NCBI RefSeq assembly: GCF_013359735.1
Contig: NZ_JABFMX010000024.1
Location: 1 to 53,738 of the forward strand
Length of the DNA: 53,738 bases
Origin: Arthrobacter sp. C9C5
GTDB taxonomy: Bacteria > Actinomycetota > Actinomycetes > Actinomycetales > Micrococcaceae
Reading direction: 5' to 3'
A program made the position numbers and the translations under genes. Position 1 is the stretch's first letter, and the number at the start of each line of letters is the position of its first letter. The notes below the pieces were generated by a model. That model made no database searches. It had not been told where the DNA came from and saw only the letters and a list, made by a program, of their open reading frames with translations. Below are positions 32,485 through 41,580 of this stretch, in pieces.

Positions 32485-33834
32485 GTGGAACTCACCGCGG
32501 GAAACGTCTGGATCATGTTCTCGGCAGCCCTCGTGCTGCTCATGACCCCCGCCCTCGGGCTCTTTTACGGCGGCATGACCCGGGCCAAGGCCTCACTGAA
32601 CATGATCATGATGAGCTTCGTCTCGGCCGGCATCGTTGGTGTCGTCTGGGTACTCTGGGGCTATTCAATGACCACCGGCAAGGGCTTCCTGGGCATCTTC
32701 GGGGACCCCTTCGCCAACTTCGGGCTGGCCAGGCTGATGGGCTCCCCCGACCTCCTCAAGGCCGGCTTCAGCGCAACCTTCGCGATCATCACCGTCGCCC
32801 TGATCAGCGGCGCCATCGCCGACCGCGCCAAGTTCACTGCCTGGGCGCTCTTCGTTCCGGTCTGGATTACCGTGGTCTACTGCCCGCTGGCCTTCATGGT
32901 CTGGGGCGGCGGCCTGATGAGTGTCGGCGGGGCCGTGAGCTCCGTCTTCGGCCAGGTAATCGACTTCGCCGGCGGCACCGTGGTGGAAATCAGCTCCGGC
33001 ACTGCCGCCCTCGTCCTGGTCCTGATCGTGGGCAACCGCCACGGCTTCGGCAAGGACCCGGCCCACCGCCCGCACAACATTCCGTTCATCATGCTCGGCG
33101 CCGGGATCCTCTGGTTCGGCTGGTTCGGCTTCAACGCGGGTGCCGCGACGACGGTGGAGCAGGCCGGCCTGATCTGGGTCAACACCCTCGCGGCCCCCGC
33201 GGCGGCCATGCTGAGCTGGCTCGTGGTCGAAAAGATCCGCCACGGCCACCCCACCTCGCTCGGCGCGGCGTCCGGCGTGGTGGCCGGCCTCGTCGCGATC
33301 ACACCCTCCTGCGCCAACGTCAGCCCGCTCGCCGCCGTCGGCCTGGGCCTGGTGGCCGGCGCCGCCTGCTGCGTCTTCGTGGACCTGAAGTACAAGTTCG
33401 GCTTCGATGACTCGCTCGACGTCGTGGGCGTCCACCTCGGTGGCGGGCTGATCGGCACGCTGGCCCTCGGCTTCATCGCCCTGCCCGTCGACGGCCAGGG
33501 CGGAGGGCTCTTCTACGGCGGCGGTCTGCACCAGCTGATCGCCCAGACCGTCGCCGTGCTGATCACGGTCACGCTGTCCGGCCTGGCGACGGCAGTCATC
33601 GGGCTCGCGATCCACAAGACCATCGGCTTCCGCGTCAGCCACGAAGCCGAGGTGGCCGGCGTGGACCGCTCCGAGCACGCCGAAACCGCCTACGAATTCG
33701 ACGGCCTGGCGCACAGCCGCTTCAACCCGTTCGGCCACCACGTCCAGGCCCACGCGGTCCAGGCCCACGCTGCCGGGGACGCCGCTGCCCCGCACGGCCA
33801 GCAGGAACGCGTCAAAGAAGACAGCCTCGCCTAA
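32485..33834 (+). CDS. amtB: Ammonium channel AmtB with an altered twin-histidine site
   Basis: A 449-residue Amt family channel with eleven membrane segments. Typical motifs include FYGGMTRAKASLN, ADRAKFTAW and FGWFGFNAGAA. The pore His318 equivalent is H317 (VGVHLGGG), but the first pore histidine is replaced by E168 in GGTVVEISSG, instead of the usual GGTVVHI. GTG at 32485 with GGAAGG is the start; the open frame extends upstream without family similarity. A histidine-rich C-terminal tail (HHVQAHAVQAHA) follows the core. No glnK lies beside it. It should carry ammonium into the cell under nitrogen limitation. Confidence 0.92.
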   Translation: MELTAGNVWIMFSAALVLLMTPALGLFYGGMTRAKASLNMIMMSFVSAGIVGVVWVLWGYSMTTGKGFLGIFGDPFANFGLARLMGSPDLLKAGFSATFAIITVALISGAIADRAKFTAWALFVPVWITVVYCPLAFMVWGGGLMSVGGAVSSVFGQVIDFAGGTVVEISSGTAALVLVLIVGNRHGFGKDPAHRPHNIPFIMLGAGILWFGWFGFNAGAATTVEQAGLIWVNTLAAPAAAMLSWLVVEKIRHGHPTSLGAASGVVAGLVAITPSCANVSPLAAVGLGLVAGAACCVFVDLKYKFGFDDSLDVVGVHLGGGLIGTLALGFIALPVDGQGGGLFYGGGLHQLIAQTVAVLITVTLSGLATAVIGLAIHKTIGFRVSHEAEVAGVDRSEHAETAYEFDGLAHSRFNPFGHHVQAHAVQAHAAGDAAAPHGQQERVKEDSLA

Positions 33835-33899
33835 ACGCGGCCGGCCGGCACCGCCCCGGCACCGCCCCGGCCGAAACAACCGCCTGACAGAATGGCCTC

Positions 33900-35774
33900 A
33901 TGGAACTCGCCCTCGGACTGCTGGTTCTCGTGGCCGTTGTCTGTGCCGGCAGCGCACTGGGCCGGAAGCTCAACGTTTCCGTTCCCCTGCTGCTGGTGCT
34001 GGCCGGCGTCGCGGGTTCCTTCCTCCCCTTTGTCCCGCGCATTGAGCTGAACCCGGAACTGGTCCTCGTCGGGCTGCTGCCGCCGCTGCTCTACGCCGCC
34101 GCCTTGCGAACCTCGCTCTTCGATTTCGGTTCCAACCGCCGCGCCATCGGGCTGCTCTCGGTGGGCTACGTCATCTTCGGAACCCTCGCCGTCGGCCTCG
34201 TGGTCTGGTGGCTGTTCCCGGAAATCCCGCTGGCCGCCGCGATCGCCCTCGGCGCCGTCGTCGCACCGCCCGACGCCGTGGCCGCAACCGCCATCGCCCG
34301 GAAGGTGGGCATGCCCCGCCGGATTGTTACCATCCTCGAGGGCGAATCCCTGGTAAACGACGCCACCGCGCTGGTCTGCCTGCGCGCCGCCATCGCGGCG
34401 ATCGCCGGGACCGTGTCCGCGGCCGGGATCGCCGGCGGCTTCCTGCTCGCGGCCGGCGGCGGACTGGTGGTCGGCCTGGCTGCCGCCTACGTGCTGACCG
34501 AGCTCCGCAAGCGGATCCGCAACGTCGCGATCAACACCTCGACGTCGCTGATGGCCCCCTTCGTCGCCTACCTCCCGGCCGAGGCGATCCACGCTTCCGG
34601 CGTCCTCGCCGTCGTCGTCACCGGGCTCGTGATGGGAACCAAGGCGCCCTCCATGCCCAACGGCGCGGCCCGGCTGAGCCAGCGCAGCAACTGGAACACG
34701 GTGCAGTTCCTGCTGGAAAACTCCGTGTTCCTGCTGATCGGGCTGCAGGTCCGGACGATCATCGAGGGCATCCAGGACGACTCGCTTGGCGCCGGCCGGA
34801 TCTGGGCCGGCTGCGCCGTGATCCTGCTGGCGGTGTTGCTGCTCCGGCCGGTGTGGGTGTTCCCGGCGACGTACCTCCCCCGGCTGATTCCGAGCGTGCG
34901 GCGCGATGACCCGGCGCCGCCGTGGCAGTTCGCCGCGATCGTGTCCTGGGCCGGGATGCGCGGGGTGGTGACGCTGGCCGCGGTGCTGGTGCTTCCCGCG
35001 GACCTGGAGCACCGGTCCGTGCTGATCCTGGCCGCGATGGTGGTGGTCGGCGGGACGCTGACGCTGCAGGGCTTCACCTTGCCGGCGCTGGTCCGGCTGC
35101 TCCGGGTCCAGGGCCCGGACCAGCGCGAGGATGCCCTGAACCAGGCGTCCCTGATGCAGCTGGCCACCGCCGCCGGGGTGGAGCGGCTGCAGGAACTGCG
35201 GACCGACAACGACCCGCCGGAGGTCGTCGCGATGCTCAAGCGGCGCACCCAGGAGCGCGGGCTGGCGGCCTGGGAGCGGCTCGGCCGGCCGACGTCGGAG
35301 GCCGCGACCCCCAGCCAGCGCTACGCCCAGCTGCGGCTGGCCATGCTGGACGCGGAACGGGCCAAGGTGCTGGAACTGCGGCGCGGCGGCGCCTACGCCC
35401 ACGAGGTCCTCAGCGAGGTCCTGGACCGGCTGGACGTTGAGGAATCCATGCTGGACATCTCGCTTGAGGAGCTGGACACCCCCGCCGAGGGCGGCGGCGA
35501 GGGGATCGCGAGGCCCGGCGGGGTATGCGGCCACCTCGAGTCCGCGCCCGACCCCGACGTTCCGCGCGAACCCTTCTGCGCGGACTGCCGCCGCGAAGGC
35601 ACGACGCCGGTGCACCTCAGGATGTGCCTGGCGTGCGGGAACGTGGGCTGCTGCGATTCCTCCCCCGGCACGCACGCCTCCCGGCACTTCGAAGCCACCG
35701 GCCACCCCGTCATGCGCAGCATCGAACCGGGCGAGGACTGGCGCTGGTGCTACGAGGACGACCTGCTCGGGTGA
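33900..35774 (+). CDS. Na+/H+ antiporter fused to a UBP-type zinc finger
   Basis: A 624-residue CPA1-type antiporter. About eleven to twelve membrane helices span residues 1-405, with the ion-binding N153-D154 pair (ESLVNDATALV). A helical linker follows. Residues about 543-622 are a UBP zinc finger: CGHL, FCADC, MCLACG, GCCDSS and THASRHFEATGHPV, then EDWRWCY, with all expected Cys/His ligands. It should export Na+ or K+ for protons. UBP fingers bind ubiquitin C-termini in eukaryotes; a bacterial antiporter with one is known in actinobacterial annotation but unexplained. It is separated from amtB by 65 bases. Confidence 0.9.
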   Translation: MELALGLLVLVAVVCAGSALGRKLNVSVPLLLVLAGVAGSFLPFVPRIELNPELVLVGLLPPLLYAAALRTSLFDFGSNRRAIGLLSVGYVIFGTLAVGLVVWWLFPEIPLAAAIALGAVVAPPDAVAATAIARKVGMPRRIVTILEGESLVNDATALVCLRAAIAAIAGTVSAAGIAGGFLLAAGGGLVVGLAAAYVLTELRKRIRNVAINTSTSLMAPFVAYLPAEAIHASGVLAVVVTGLVMGTKAPSMPNGAARLSQRSNWNTVQFLLENSVFLLIGLQVRTIIEGIQDDSLGAGRIWAGCAVILLAVLLLRPVWVFPATYLPRLIPSVRRDDPAPPWQFAAIVSWAGMRGVVTLAAVLVLPADLEHRSVLILAAMVVVGGTLTLQGFTLPALVRLLRVQGPDQREDALNQASLMQLATAAGVERLQELRTDNDPPEVVAMLKRRTQERGLAAWERLGRPTSEAATPSQRYAQLRLAMLDAERAKVLELRRGGAYAHEVLSEVLDRLDVEESMLDISLEELDTPAEGGGEGIARPGGVCGHLESAPDPDVPREPFCADCRREGTTPVHLRMCLACGNVGCCDSSPGTHASRHFEATGHPVMRSIEPGEDWRWCYEDDLLG

Positions 35775-35808
35775 TGCCAAGGCCGCCCGCCGCGCGTACC
35801 CTCGGTTT

Positions 35809-36126
35809 GTGGACATTGTTGAGTTTCTGTCCGAGCGAATTTCCGAGGACGAGGCAGCGGCCCGGACACTCCTCAGCGACCGGACCGTCTCCAAGTCCGG
35901 CGAATGGTACGAACAGCGGCTGCTGCTCGAGTGCGAGGCCAAGCGGAGGCTGATCGGCGTCGTCGAAGCGGCCCGGCAGTCGGCGCTGGCCTCGATGGTC
36001 AGCGACTCGCTCCAGGAGGCCCACTGGGCGCCGCGGTCGCTGGACTGGATGGAGCGCTCCCTGCAGGCCCTGGCGTTGCCCTATTACGACCACCCGGACT
36101 TCGAGCAAGGCTGGCTGCACCCCTGA
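35809..36126 (+). CDS. DUF6221 family protein
   Basis: A 105-residue protein with the N-terminal VDIVEFLSERISEDEAAAR and C-terminal SLQALALPYYDHPDFEQGW typical of actinobacterial DUF6221 proteins, plus the central ECEAKRRLIGVVEAA helix. The GTG start at 35809 is chosen because the family begins with this helix; the open frame runs on upstream. No function is known for this family. It lies 34 bases after the antiporter stop codon. Confidence 0.82.
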   Translation: MDIVEFLSERISEDEAAARTLLSDRTVSKSGEWYEQRLLLECEAKRRLIGVVEAARQSALASMVSDSLQEAHWAPRSLDWMERSLQALALPYYDHPDFEQGWLHP

Positions 36127-36194
36127 ACTGCGGCCCCCACGCCCGGCGCCCACGGCCCTGAAATATCCGCGCCCGGGATGCCGTTAGCCCGGAT

Positions 36195-36845
36195 ATGACA
36201 ACAATCGGAATCATCGGTGCAGGACACATTGGCAGCCAGCTCGCCCGGAAGGCGGTCCAGCTCGGCTACGACGTCGTGATCAGCAACTCCCGGGGGCCGG
36301 AAACCCTGGCGCAACTCGTCGCCGAACTGGGCCCGCATGCCCGTGCGGCAACCGCGGCGGAGGCTGCGGCGGCCGGCGATTTCGCCGTCGTCACGGTCCC
36401 GCTGAAGAACATCAAGGACATCCCGGCAGAACCGCTGGCCGGCAAGATCGTGGTCGACACGAACAACTACTACTGGGAGCGCGACGGACGGTTCCCGGCG
36501 CTGGACAACGGCGAGGCCACCACCTCGGGTCTGCTCCAGGAGCACTTGCCCAAATCCAAGGCGGCCAAGGGCTTCAACCACATCATGTACACCCAGATCA
36601 CTACCGACGGCACCCCGGCCGGCACGGAGAACCGCCGCGCACTGGCCACCGCGAGCGACTTCCCGGAGGCGGCGGAGCTTGTGACGCGGCTCTACGACGA
36701 GTTTGGCTTCGACACCGTCAACATCGGCCCGCTCTCCGAAAGCTGGCGCGTGGAACGGGACCGCCCGGCCTACGTCGTCCGCCAGAATGCGGCCGAACTG
36801 CGGGAAAACCTGGCGAAGGCGCCGCGCACCGTCCACGCGCACTAG
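36195..36845 (+). CDS. NADP-dependent F420-reductase-like oxidoreductase
   Basis: A 216-residue Rossmann-fold protein of the NADPH:F420 oxidoreductase-like group. The N-terminal GIIGAGHIGSQLARKA is the dinucleotide-binding motif, and VVDTNNYYWERDGRFPALDNG and KGFNHIMYTQITTDGTP form the substrate side. The true coenzyme may be NADP(H) with F420 or another acceptor. No F420 biosynthesis gene is nearby. It stands alone between DUF6221 and DUF1992 genes. Confidence 0.85.
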   Translation: MTTIGIIGAGHIGSQLARKAVQLGYDVVISNSRGPETLAQLVAELGPHARAATAAEAAAAGDFAVVTVPLKNIKDIPAEPLAGKIVVDTNNYYWERDGRFPALDNGEATTSGLLQEHLPKSKAAKGFNHIMYTQITTDGTPAGTENRRALATASDFPEAAELVTRLYDEFGFDTVNIGPLSESWRVERDRPAYVVRQNAAELRENLAKAPRTVHAH

Positions 36846-36872
36846 CCCGCGGAGCCGGCCCCCGTCGTCCGC

Positions 36873-37475
36873 TCACCAGGGTCGGGGCCTCCGCAGCCGC
36901 CGCCACCAGGGCCGCTTCGGCTCCGGTTCGGGCGGGGCCACGACGGCGGCCCGGGCCGCCCGGCGGTCGCGCCAGAGTGCCACCTCGGCGTCGACGTCGC
37001 GGGTCTTGGTGATGACCGGCGGTCCGCCTTGGAGCTGCCGGCGGGCGTCGATCACGCGGGCGTTGAAGTCGGCCAGGATATCCCGCACCTGTTTCTCCGT
37101 GAACTGGGCATCCAGGCGGGCGTCGAGTCCCGCGTCCTCCGTGCGTAGCAGGATCGCCGTCGGGCCCAGGCCGGTGATGTTCTCGCGCTGGAGCAGGCCC
37201 TTGACCCACCAGTCCGGATCGTAGACCTCGCCGAGGCCCGGGATGGGTTTGCCGGCGTACTTGAGATTGTCGAACTTCCCCTGCGCCATGGCGTCGCGGA
37301 TGAGGTATTCGGCCTTGGCAGCGTCGTCTACCAATGCGCGTTTTTGCCTGAGCTCCTCCTCGGCGGCGCTGAGCTCGTCATTCTCCTGGACCGTGCTGCC
37401 GCTGGCCCGGATGGAGCGCAACTCGGCCGCCCGTTCCACCCGGCGCCGGAACGCCGAGCCTCCCCCGCCGCTCAT
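36873..37475 (-). CDS. DUF1992 (DnaJ-like C28-type) protein
   Basis: A 200-residue protein with the DUF1992 core (VDDAAKAEYLIRDAMAQGKFDNLKYAGKPIPGLGEVYDPDWWVKGLLQRENI), found in bacteria and in DNAJC28-type eukaryotic proteins. A tryptophan/arginine-rich tail follows (KRPWWRRLRRPRPW). A GGAAGGAC ribosome site precedes the ATG. Function unknown; no J domain (HPD) is visible. It is convergent with the F420-reductase-like gene, 27 bases away. Confidence 0.88.
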   Translation of the reverse strand: MSGGGGSAFRRRVERAAELRSIRASGSTVQENDELSAAEEELRQKRALVDDAAKAEYLIRDAMAQGKFDNLKYAGKPIPGLGEVYDPDWWVKGLLQRENITGLGPTAILLRTEDAGLDARLDAQFTEKQVRDILADFNARVIDARRQLQGGPPVITKTRDVDAEVALWRDRRAARAAVVAPPEPEPKRPWWRRLRRPRPW

Positions 37476-37676
37476 GAGCCACCGTCCTTCCCGGCCGCCG
37501 GAATCCCGGATCTGCGTTCAAGTATGCGCAAATCAGGGCGGCGGCAAAAGATGCGGCCGCGATGAGACAGGCACCTAACACCCCGGTAACGCGGCGTTAA
37601 TCCGCCCGTGCGAGGCTGGTGACTTCGGATTAGCACAGAACCCTTCCTGCACAGCAGATCCCAAGGAGTCTCAGCC

Positions 37677-37910
37677 GTGAACAGCCAAGAGCACAATCCG
37701 TCCGACAGCCCCCTCCCCACCAGCGGCGGGGCTTCGCCCCAAGACCTGAGCAGCACGCACGTCACCCATGTCCGGGAAGACGTGGCCATGGCCGGCCGCT
37801 GCGCCAACGTCCACCTGCCCACCGGGCGCACCTGCACCCTGCCGGTCCGCCATCCGGGCGCGTGCAGCTTTGTGGGGCCCGAGGAAGCGGAGACCATCGC
37901 CGTCCACTAA
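37677..37910 (+). CDS. Small Cys/His protein, possible zinc knuckle
   Basis: A 77-residue protein. The N-terminal half is polar and likely disordered; the C-terminal half has CANVHLPTGRTCTLPVRHPGAC, a C-x10-C-x5-H-x3-C pattern that could bind zinc. The GTG start at 37677 has AAGGAG eight bases before it. Short actinobacterial proteins with this C-T-L-P-x-x-H-P-G-x-C pattern are common; I do not recognise a named family or function. Confidence 0.7.
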   Translation: MNSQEHNPSDSPLPTSGGASPQDLSSTHVTHVREDVAMAGRCANVHLPTGRTCTLPVRHPGACSFVGPEEAETIAVH

Positions 37911-37942
37911 GAACCGGGGCGGGCTCGCGTCGAGATGACAGG

Positions 37943-37975
37943 TCGCGGCAGTGATTTGCCGAAACATTGCCGCGA
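37943..37975. terminator. Terminator-like hairpin between convergent genes
   Basis: TCGCGGCA (37943-37950) pairs with TGCCGCGA (37968-37975) and is followed by AAAGCC. It lies in the 86-base gap between the zinc-knuckle gene (plus) and the MBL hydrolase gene (minus). Confidence 0.5.
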
Positions 37976-37996
37976 AAAGCCATTTCGCGCGGGCGT

Positions 37997-38896
37997 TTAC
38001 GGCCCGTCCAGGCAGAGCACGAAGCCGGGAAAGACATGGCGGCCGGGACGTCCGCCGGCCTCGTCGATGGCCCGGCGGAGCTCCCAAAGCTGGTCCACCG
38101 ACAGTTGCAGCGGCGGTTCGCCCGGCTGGTAGGTGGTGTAGATCGGGTAGTCGACCCCGGGATCCCGCGACATTTCGATGTGGCAGCCGAGGACATGGCT
38201 GACGGGGTGCGTGGCGCAGAATCGGATCAGCCGGTTGATCGTGTCCACAAACGCCGGCCAGTCGTGGATGTAGAGGCGGCCTGGGTAGACGGTGTCTCCG
38301 GTGAGCAGGATGCCGGTGTATGGGTCGTAGAACGTGACGGCGGCGCTGTGGTGTCCCGGGCTGGGCCAGCACTGCAGGAGCCGGCCGCCGAGGTCCACCT
38401 GGGCCCGCCGGTCGGCGTCGCTTGCGCGACCGCCGTCGTCGTCCTCGAATCCGAAGAACTCCCACGCGCTGCGCTGCTCAGCATCCACCACGAGGGTGCC
38501 CGGCCGGTCCGCGAACTGGGCATCGCCCGCAACATGGTCACCGTGCGGATGGGTGTGCAGGACCAGCAGCCCATAGCCCTCACGCGGGTGCGCGGCCAGC
38601 CAGGTGTCGATTAATCCGTCGACGACGCGGCGCAGCGGGAAGAACTCCGCGGAGGCCGTGGCGCCGGTGTCGATCAGCACGGCCCGGGCGTTGCCGAACA
38701 GCAGGAACATGAACGGCGCCTCGTAGTTGACCGCCATGTTCTGGCGCAGCACGAAGGTGTGCTCGTCATAGGCGTGGACCTGGATGTCCGGGTCCGTGTT
38801 GTGCTTCGCCGACTCCGAGCCGTGGATCCAGGACACGTTGAGGTCACCGGGCCGGGGCACTCCGGACGTGAAGTCGATCGCTGCGGCGCCGCCCAT
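37997..38896 (-). CDS. MBL-fold metallo-hydrolase
   Basis: A 299-residue metallo-beta-lactamase fold enzyme. The signature HTHPHGDH is residues 114-121, and further metal ligands are in GHHSAAV and TGDTVYPG. It is probably a hydrolase of a thioester, lactone or phosphodiester. Only two bases separate it from the acyl-CoA ligase gene, so the two are co-transcribed and it may act on that enzyme's product. Substrate unknown. Confidence 0.86.
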   Translation of the reverse strand: MGGAAAIDFTSGVPRPGDLNVSWIHGSESAKHNTDPDIQVHAYDEHTFVLRQNMAVNYEAPFMFLLFGNARAVLIDTGATASAEFFPLRRVVDGLIDTWLAAHPREGYGLLVLHTHPHGDHVAGDAQFADRPGTLVVDAEQRSAWEFFGFEDDDGGRASDADRRAQVDLGGRLLQCWPSPGHHSAAVTFYDPYTGILLTGDTVYPGRLYIHDWPAFVDTINRLIRFCATHPVSHVLGCHIEMSRDPGVDYPIYTTYQPGEPPLQLSVDQLWELRRAIDEAGGRPGRHVFPGFVLCLDGP

Positions 38897-38898
38897 GT

Positions 38899-40587
38899 CT
38901 ACAGTCCCGGCAGGACTTGTTCACGGACCTGCTTGCGGAGGATCTTGCCGAGCATGGAGCGGGGCAGGTCCGGGACTGGGACGATCCGGCGCGGGACCTT
39001 GTAGCCGGCGAGGTGCTCACGGCAGTGGGCGCGGAGGGCGTCCTCGTCCAGTGCGGTGCCCGGTTCAAGTTCGACGGCGGCCACCACCATTTCTCCGCCG
39101 CGCTCCAGCGGCTTGCCCACGACGGCGGCGTCCCTGACATCAGGGTGCAGGCGCAGCACCGCTTCCACCTCGGTGGGCGAGACGTTGAAGCCGCCGGTGA
39201 TGATGAGCTCCTTGGCCCGGTCCACCACAGTGGTGAACCCGTCCGCGTCCACGGTCACCACGTCGCCGGTCCGCAGCCAGCCGTCGGCGGTCAGGGTTTT
39301 CGCGGTTTCCTCCGGGTTGTTCCAGTAGCCCTGGAAGACCTGCGGGCCCTTAATCAGCAGCTCGCCCGGCTGGCCCTGCGGGACCTCCACGGTCGGCTCG
39401 TCGACGTCGACGACCTTCATCAGGGTCGACGGGAAGGGCACACCGATGGTGCCGGTGCGGCGGGTGGGGTGGAAGGGGTTGCCGAGCGCCACCGGGGAGG
39501 ATTCGGTCATGCCGTAGCCTTCCACGAGCAGGCCGCCGGAGACCGACTCCCAGAGCTCCACCACATGGTCCGGCAGGTTCATGGCGCCGGAGATGCAGTA
39601 CTTGCAGGAGCGCAGCGAGACGCCCTTCTCCTTCGCGGCCATGGCGGTGCGCTCGTAGATCGGCGGGACGGCGCAGTAGACGGTGGCGGGCGACTTCTTC
39701 ATCGCGGCCAGCACCAGGTCCGGGTCGAACTTGGGGAAGAGGACCAGCAGGCCCTGCTTGCGGATGCCGTAGGTCAGGTACAGCGTCATGCCGAAGGCGT
39801 GGAACATCGGCAGGATCGCGTAGAACACTTCCTTGCGGTACTCCGCGCCGGCCATCCAGGCCTCGCCCTGCAGGGCGTTGGAGTACAGGTTGAAGTGGGT
39901 GAGCATCGCACCCTTGGGCCGGCCGGTGGTGCCCGAGGTGTACTGGATCGCGGCAAGGTCGTTCACCGAGGGACGCGGGTGCGCGGGGTCGATCCTGCCG
40001 TGGCCCAGGAGTTCCCTCCACGGCATGGTTCCCGGCGCGGGGGCGGTCAGCGAGGCACGCGTTTCGCGCAGCTTCTTCAGCGGCAGCGCCAGGGCCAGGC
40101 GCTTGGCGGCGGGGAACGCCTCGAGCAGGTTGACCGAGACCACGTGGTCGATTTCGATGTCCGACGGGAACTCGCGGATGGCGGCCGCGGCCTTGTCCCA
40201 GGCGATCACCACGCGGGCCTGGTGGTCCTCGAATTGGTGGCGCAGTTCGCGGGAGGTGTAGAGCGGGTTGTGTTCGACCACGACGGCGCCCAGGCGCAGC
40301 ACCGCGTAGAAGGCGACGACGTGCTGCGGGCAGTTCGGCAGGATCAGGGCCACCCGGTCGCCGGCCCGGACACCGAGCCGGCGCAGCCCCTCGGCGGCCC
40401 GGTCCACCTGCTCGCCGAGCTCCGTGTAGCTGGTCCGGCGGCCGAAGAATTCCAGGGCGGGGGCGGTTGCGGCCTCGGTCACGGACCGCTCCAGCATCGC
40501 GACGAGCGACTCCGTGGGCAATTCGATCTCGGCCGGGACGCCCGGCTGGTAGTTCTTCACCCAGGGCTGCTGGTCAGTGTGCTCCAT
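38899..40587 (-). CDS. Acyl-CoA ligase (AMP-binding, FadD-like)
   Basis: A 562-residue adenylate-forming ligase. Motifs in order: the P-loop YTSGTTGRPKG, GYGMTESSP, WLRTGDVV and KELIITGGFNV, with the C-terminal lysine region GKILRK. It activates a carboxylic acid to acyl-AMP and then acyl-CoA; length and motifs suit a long- or medium-chain fatty acid. The ATG at 40587 fits the family better than an upstream ATG. It is followed by an MBL hydrolase two bases later and preceded by an SDR gene on the same strand. Confidence 0.9.
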   Translation of the reverse strand: MEHTDQQPWVKNYQPGVPAEIELPTESLVAMLERSVTEAATAPALEFFGRRTSYTELGEQVDRAAEGLRRLGVRAGDRVALILPNCPQHVVAFYAVLRLGAVVVEHNPLYTSRELRHQFEDHQARVVIAWDKAAAAIREFPSDIEIDHVVSVNLLEAFPAAKRLALALPLKKLRETRASLTAPAPGTMPWRELLGHGRIDPAHPRPSVNDLAAIQYTSGTTGRPKGAMLTHFNLYSNALQGEAWMAGAEYRKEVFYAILPMFHAFGMTLYLTYGIRKQGLLVLFPKFDPDLVLAAMKKSPATVYCAVPPIYERTAMAAKEKGVSLRSCKYCISGAMNLPDHVVELWESVSGGLLVEGYGMTESSPVALGNPFHPTRRTGTIGVPFPSTLMKVVDVDEPTVEVPQGQPGELLIKGPQVFQGYWNNPEETAKTLTADGWLRTGDVVTVDADGFTTVVDRAKELIITGGFNVSPTEVEAVLRLHPDVRDAAVVGKPLERGGEMVVAAVELEPGTALDEDALRAHCREHLAGYKVPRRIVPVPDLPRSMLGKILRKQVREQVLPGL

Positions 40588-40668
40588 GCCCACATCATTT
40601 CGTGAACTGCCCGCCGGGGGCGAATTCCGGACGCCGCCCACCCAAACGGCTCGCAGTTGGCACAGGAT

Positions 40669-41448
40669 CTACAGCGCGGACCAGCCGCCGTCGGACGCCA
40701 GGATGGCGCCGTTGACGTTCGTGCCGTCGGCGCTAAGCAGGAAGGTGATCGAGGCTGCCAGTTGCGCCGCGGTCGCCGGGGTGGGGATGTTGGCGCCCAT
40801 CAGCGGGCCCAGCCGTTCGGCGGCCAGCTGCGAGCCCCAGTCGGCCACAATGTTGGTGATGGTTGCCCCAGGCGCCACCGCGTTGAAGCGCAGGCCCTTC
40901 GGCCCGTACATCACCGTGGAGTTTTTCGTCAGCCCGACGACGGCGTGTTTGGACGCGGTGTACGCGGCTCCGGCGGCGGATCCGCGCAGCCCCGCCTCGG
41001 AGGCGACGTTAACCACGGACCCGGTGCCGGCCTGCAGCATCAGCGGGACCACGGCGCGGGTCAGGCGCATCAGCGCGGTGACGTTGATCCGGAAGACCCG
41101 GTCCCAGACGGCGTCGTCCACCTCGTGGATGGGGGCAAAGTTGTCCATGATGCCCGCGACGTTGGCGAGCGCGTCCACGCGGCCGCCCGCGGCGGAGACG
41201 ACGGCGGCAACGGTTTCCTCGGTGGAAATGTCGCCCGTCACCGGCACGATGTCCAGGCCCGCGTTCTCGGCCACCAGGTCATCCAGGCGTTCCTTGCTGA
41301 TGTCCGCCGCGATGACCCTCCCGCCCTCCTTCGCGACGCGCAGCGCGGTGGCCAGGCCGATGCCGGAGCCTGCGCCCGTAACGATGACGGTCTTGCCGGC
41401 GAAACGCCCCGGGGTGATGGTTTCCTGCCATGAAGCTTCGTTGCCCAT
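40669..41448 (-). CDS. Short-chain dehydrogenase/reductase
   Basis: A 259-residue classical SDR with cofactor motif TGAGSGIG (24-31), NVAG at about 97-100, catalytic S150, Y163 and K167 (YTASK). This is the pattern of NAD(P)-dependent alcohol or keto-acyl dehydrogenases. It lies 81 bases upstream of the acyl-CoA ligase gene on the same strand and may form part of a fatty-acid or alcohol pathway with it. Substrate unknown. Confidence 0.9.
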   Translation of the reverse strand: MGNEASWQETITPGRFAGKTVIVTGAGSGIGLATALRVAKEGGRVIAADISKERLDDLVAENAGLDIVPVTGDISTEETVAAVVSAAGGRVDALANVAGIMDNFAPIHEVDDAVWDRVFRINVTALMRLTRAVVPLMLQAGTGSVVNVASEAGLRGSAAGAAYTASKHAVVGLTKNSTVMYGPKGLRFNAVAPGATITNIVADWGSQLAAERLGPLMGANIPTPATAAQLAASITFLLSADGTNVNGAILASDGGWSAL

Positions 41449-41580
41449 GATGTCCTTCCAGACGTGAACAGTCCTGACAGCGCCAGCCTAACGGGGGCAG
41501 CGTCCCCGGGATAGGCTGGCGGGGCACGGTTCCGCCGTCGCAGTTTGACGGGAGGGCCGGCTGTTGTCCACAGTAAGTCA

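Noticed and set aside
33831..35942. A 703-residue minus-strand frame opposite the antiporter
   Set aside because: GC-skew shadow: composition is Gln/His/Arg/Gly-rich, lacks any family motif, and the plus-strand antiporter has clear conserved sites.
37588..37632. GTAAC and a TAATCCG/CGGATTA inverted pair before the zinc-knuckle gene
   Set aside because: Looks partly like a nitrogen box, but the second half-site is poor and the gene has no link to nitrogen.
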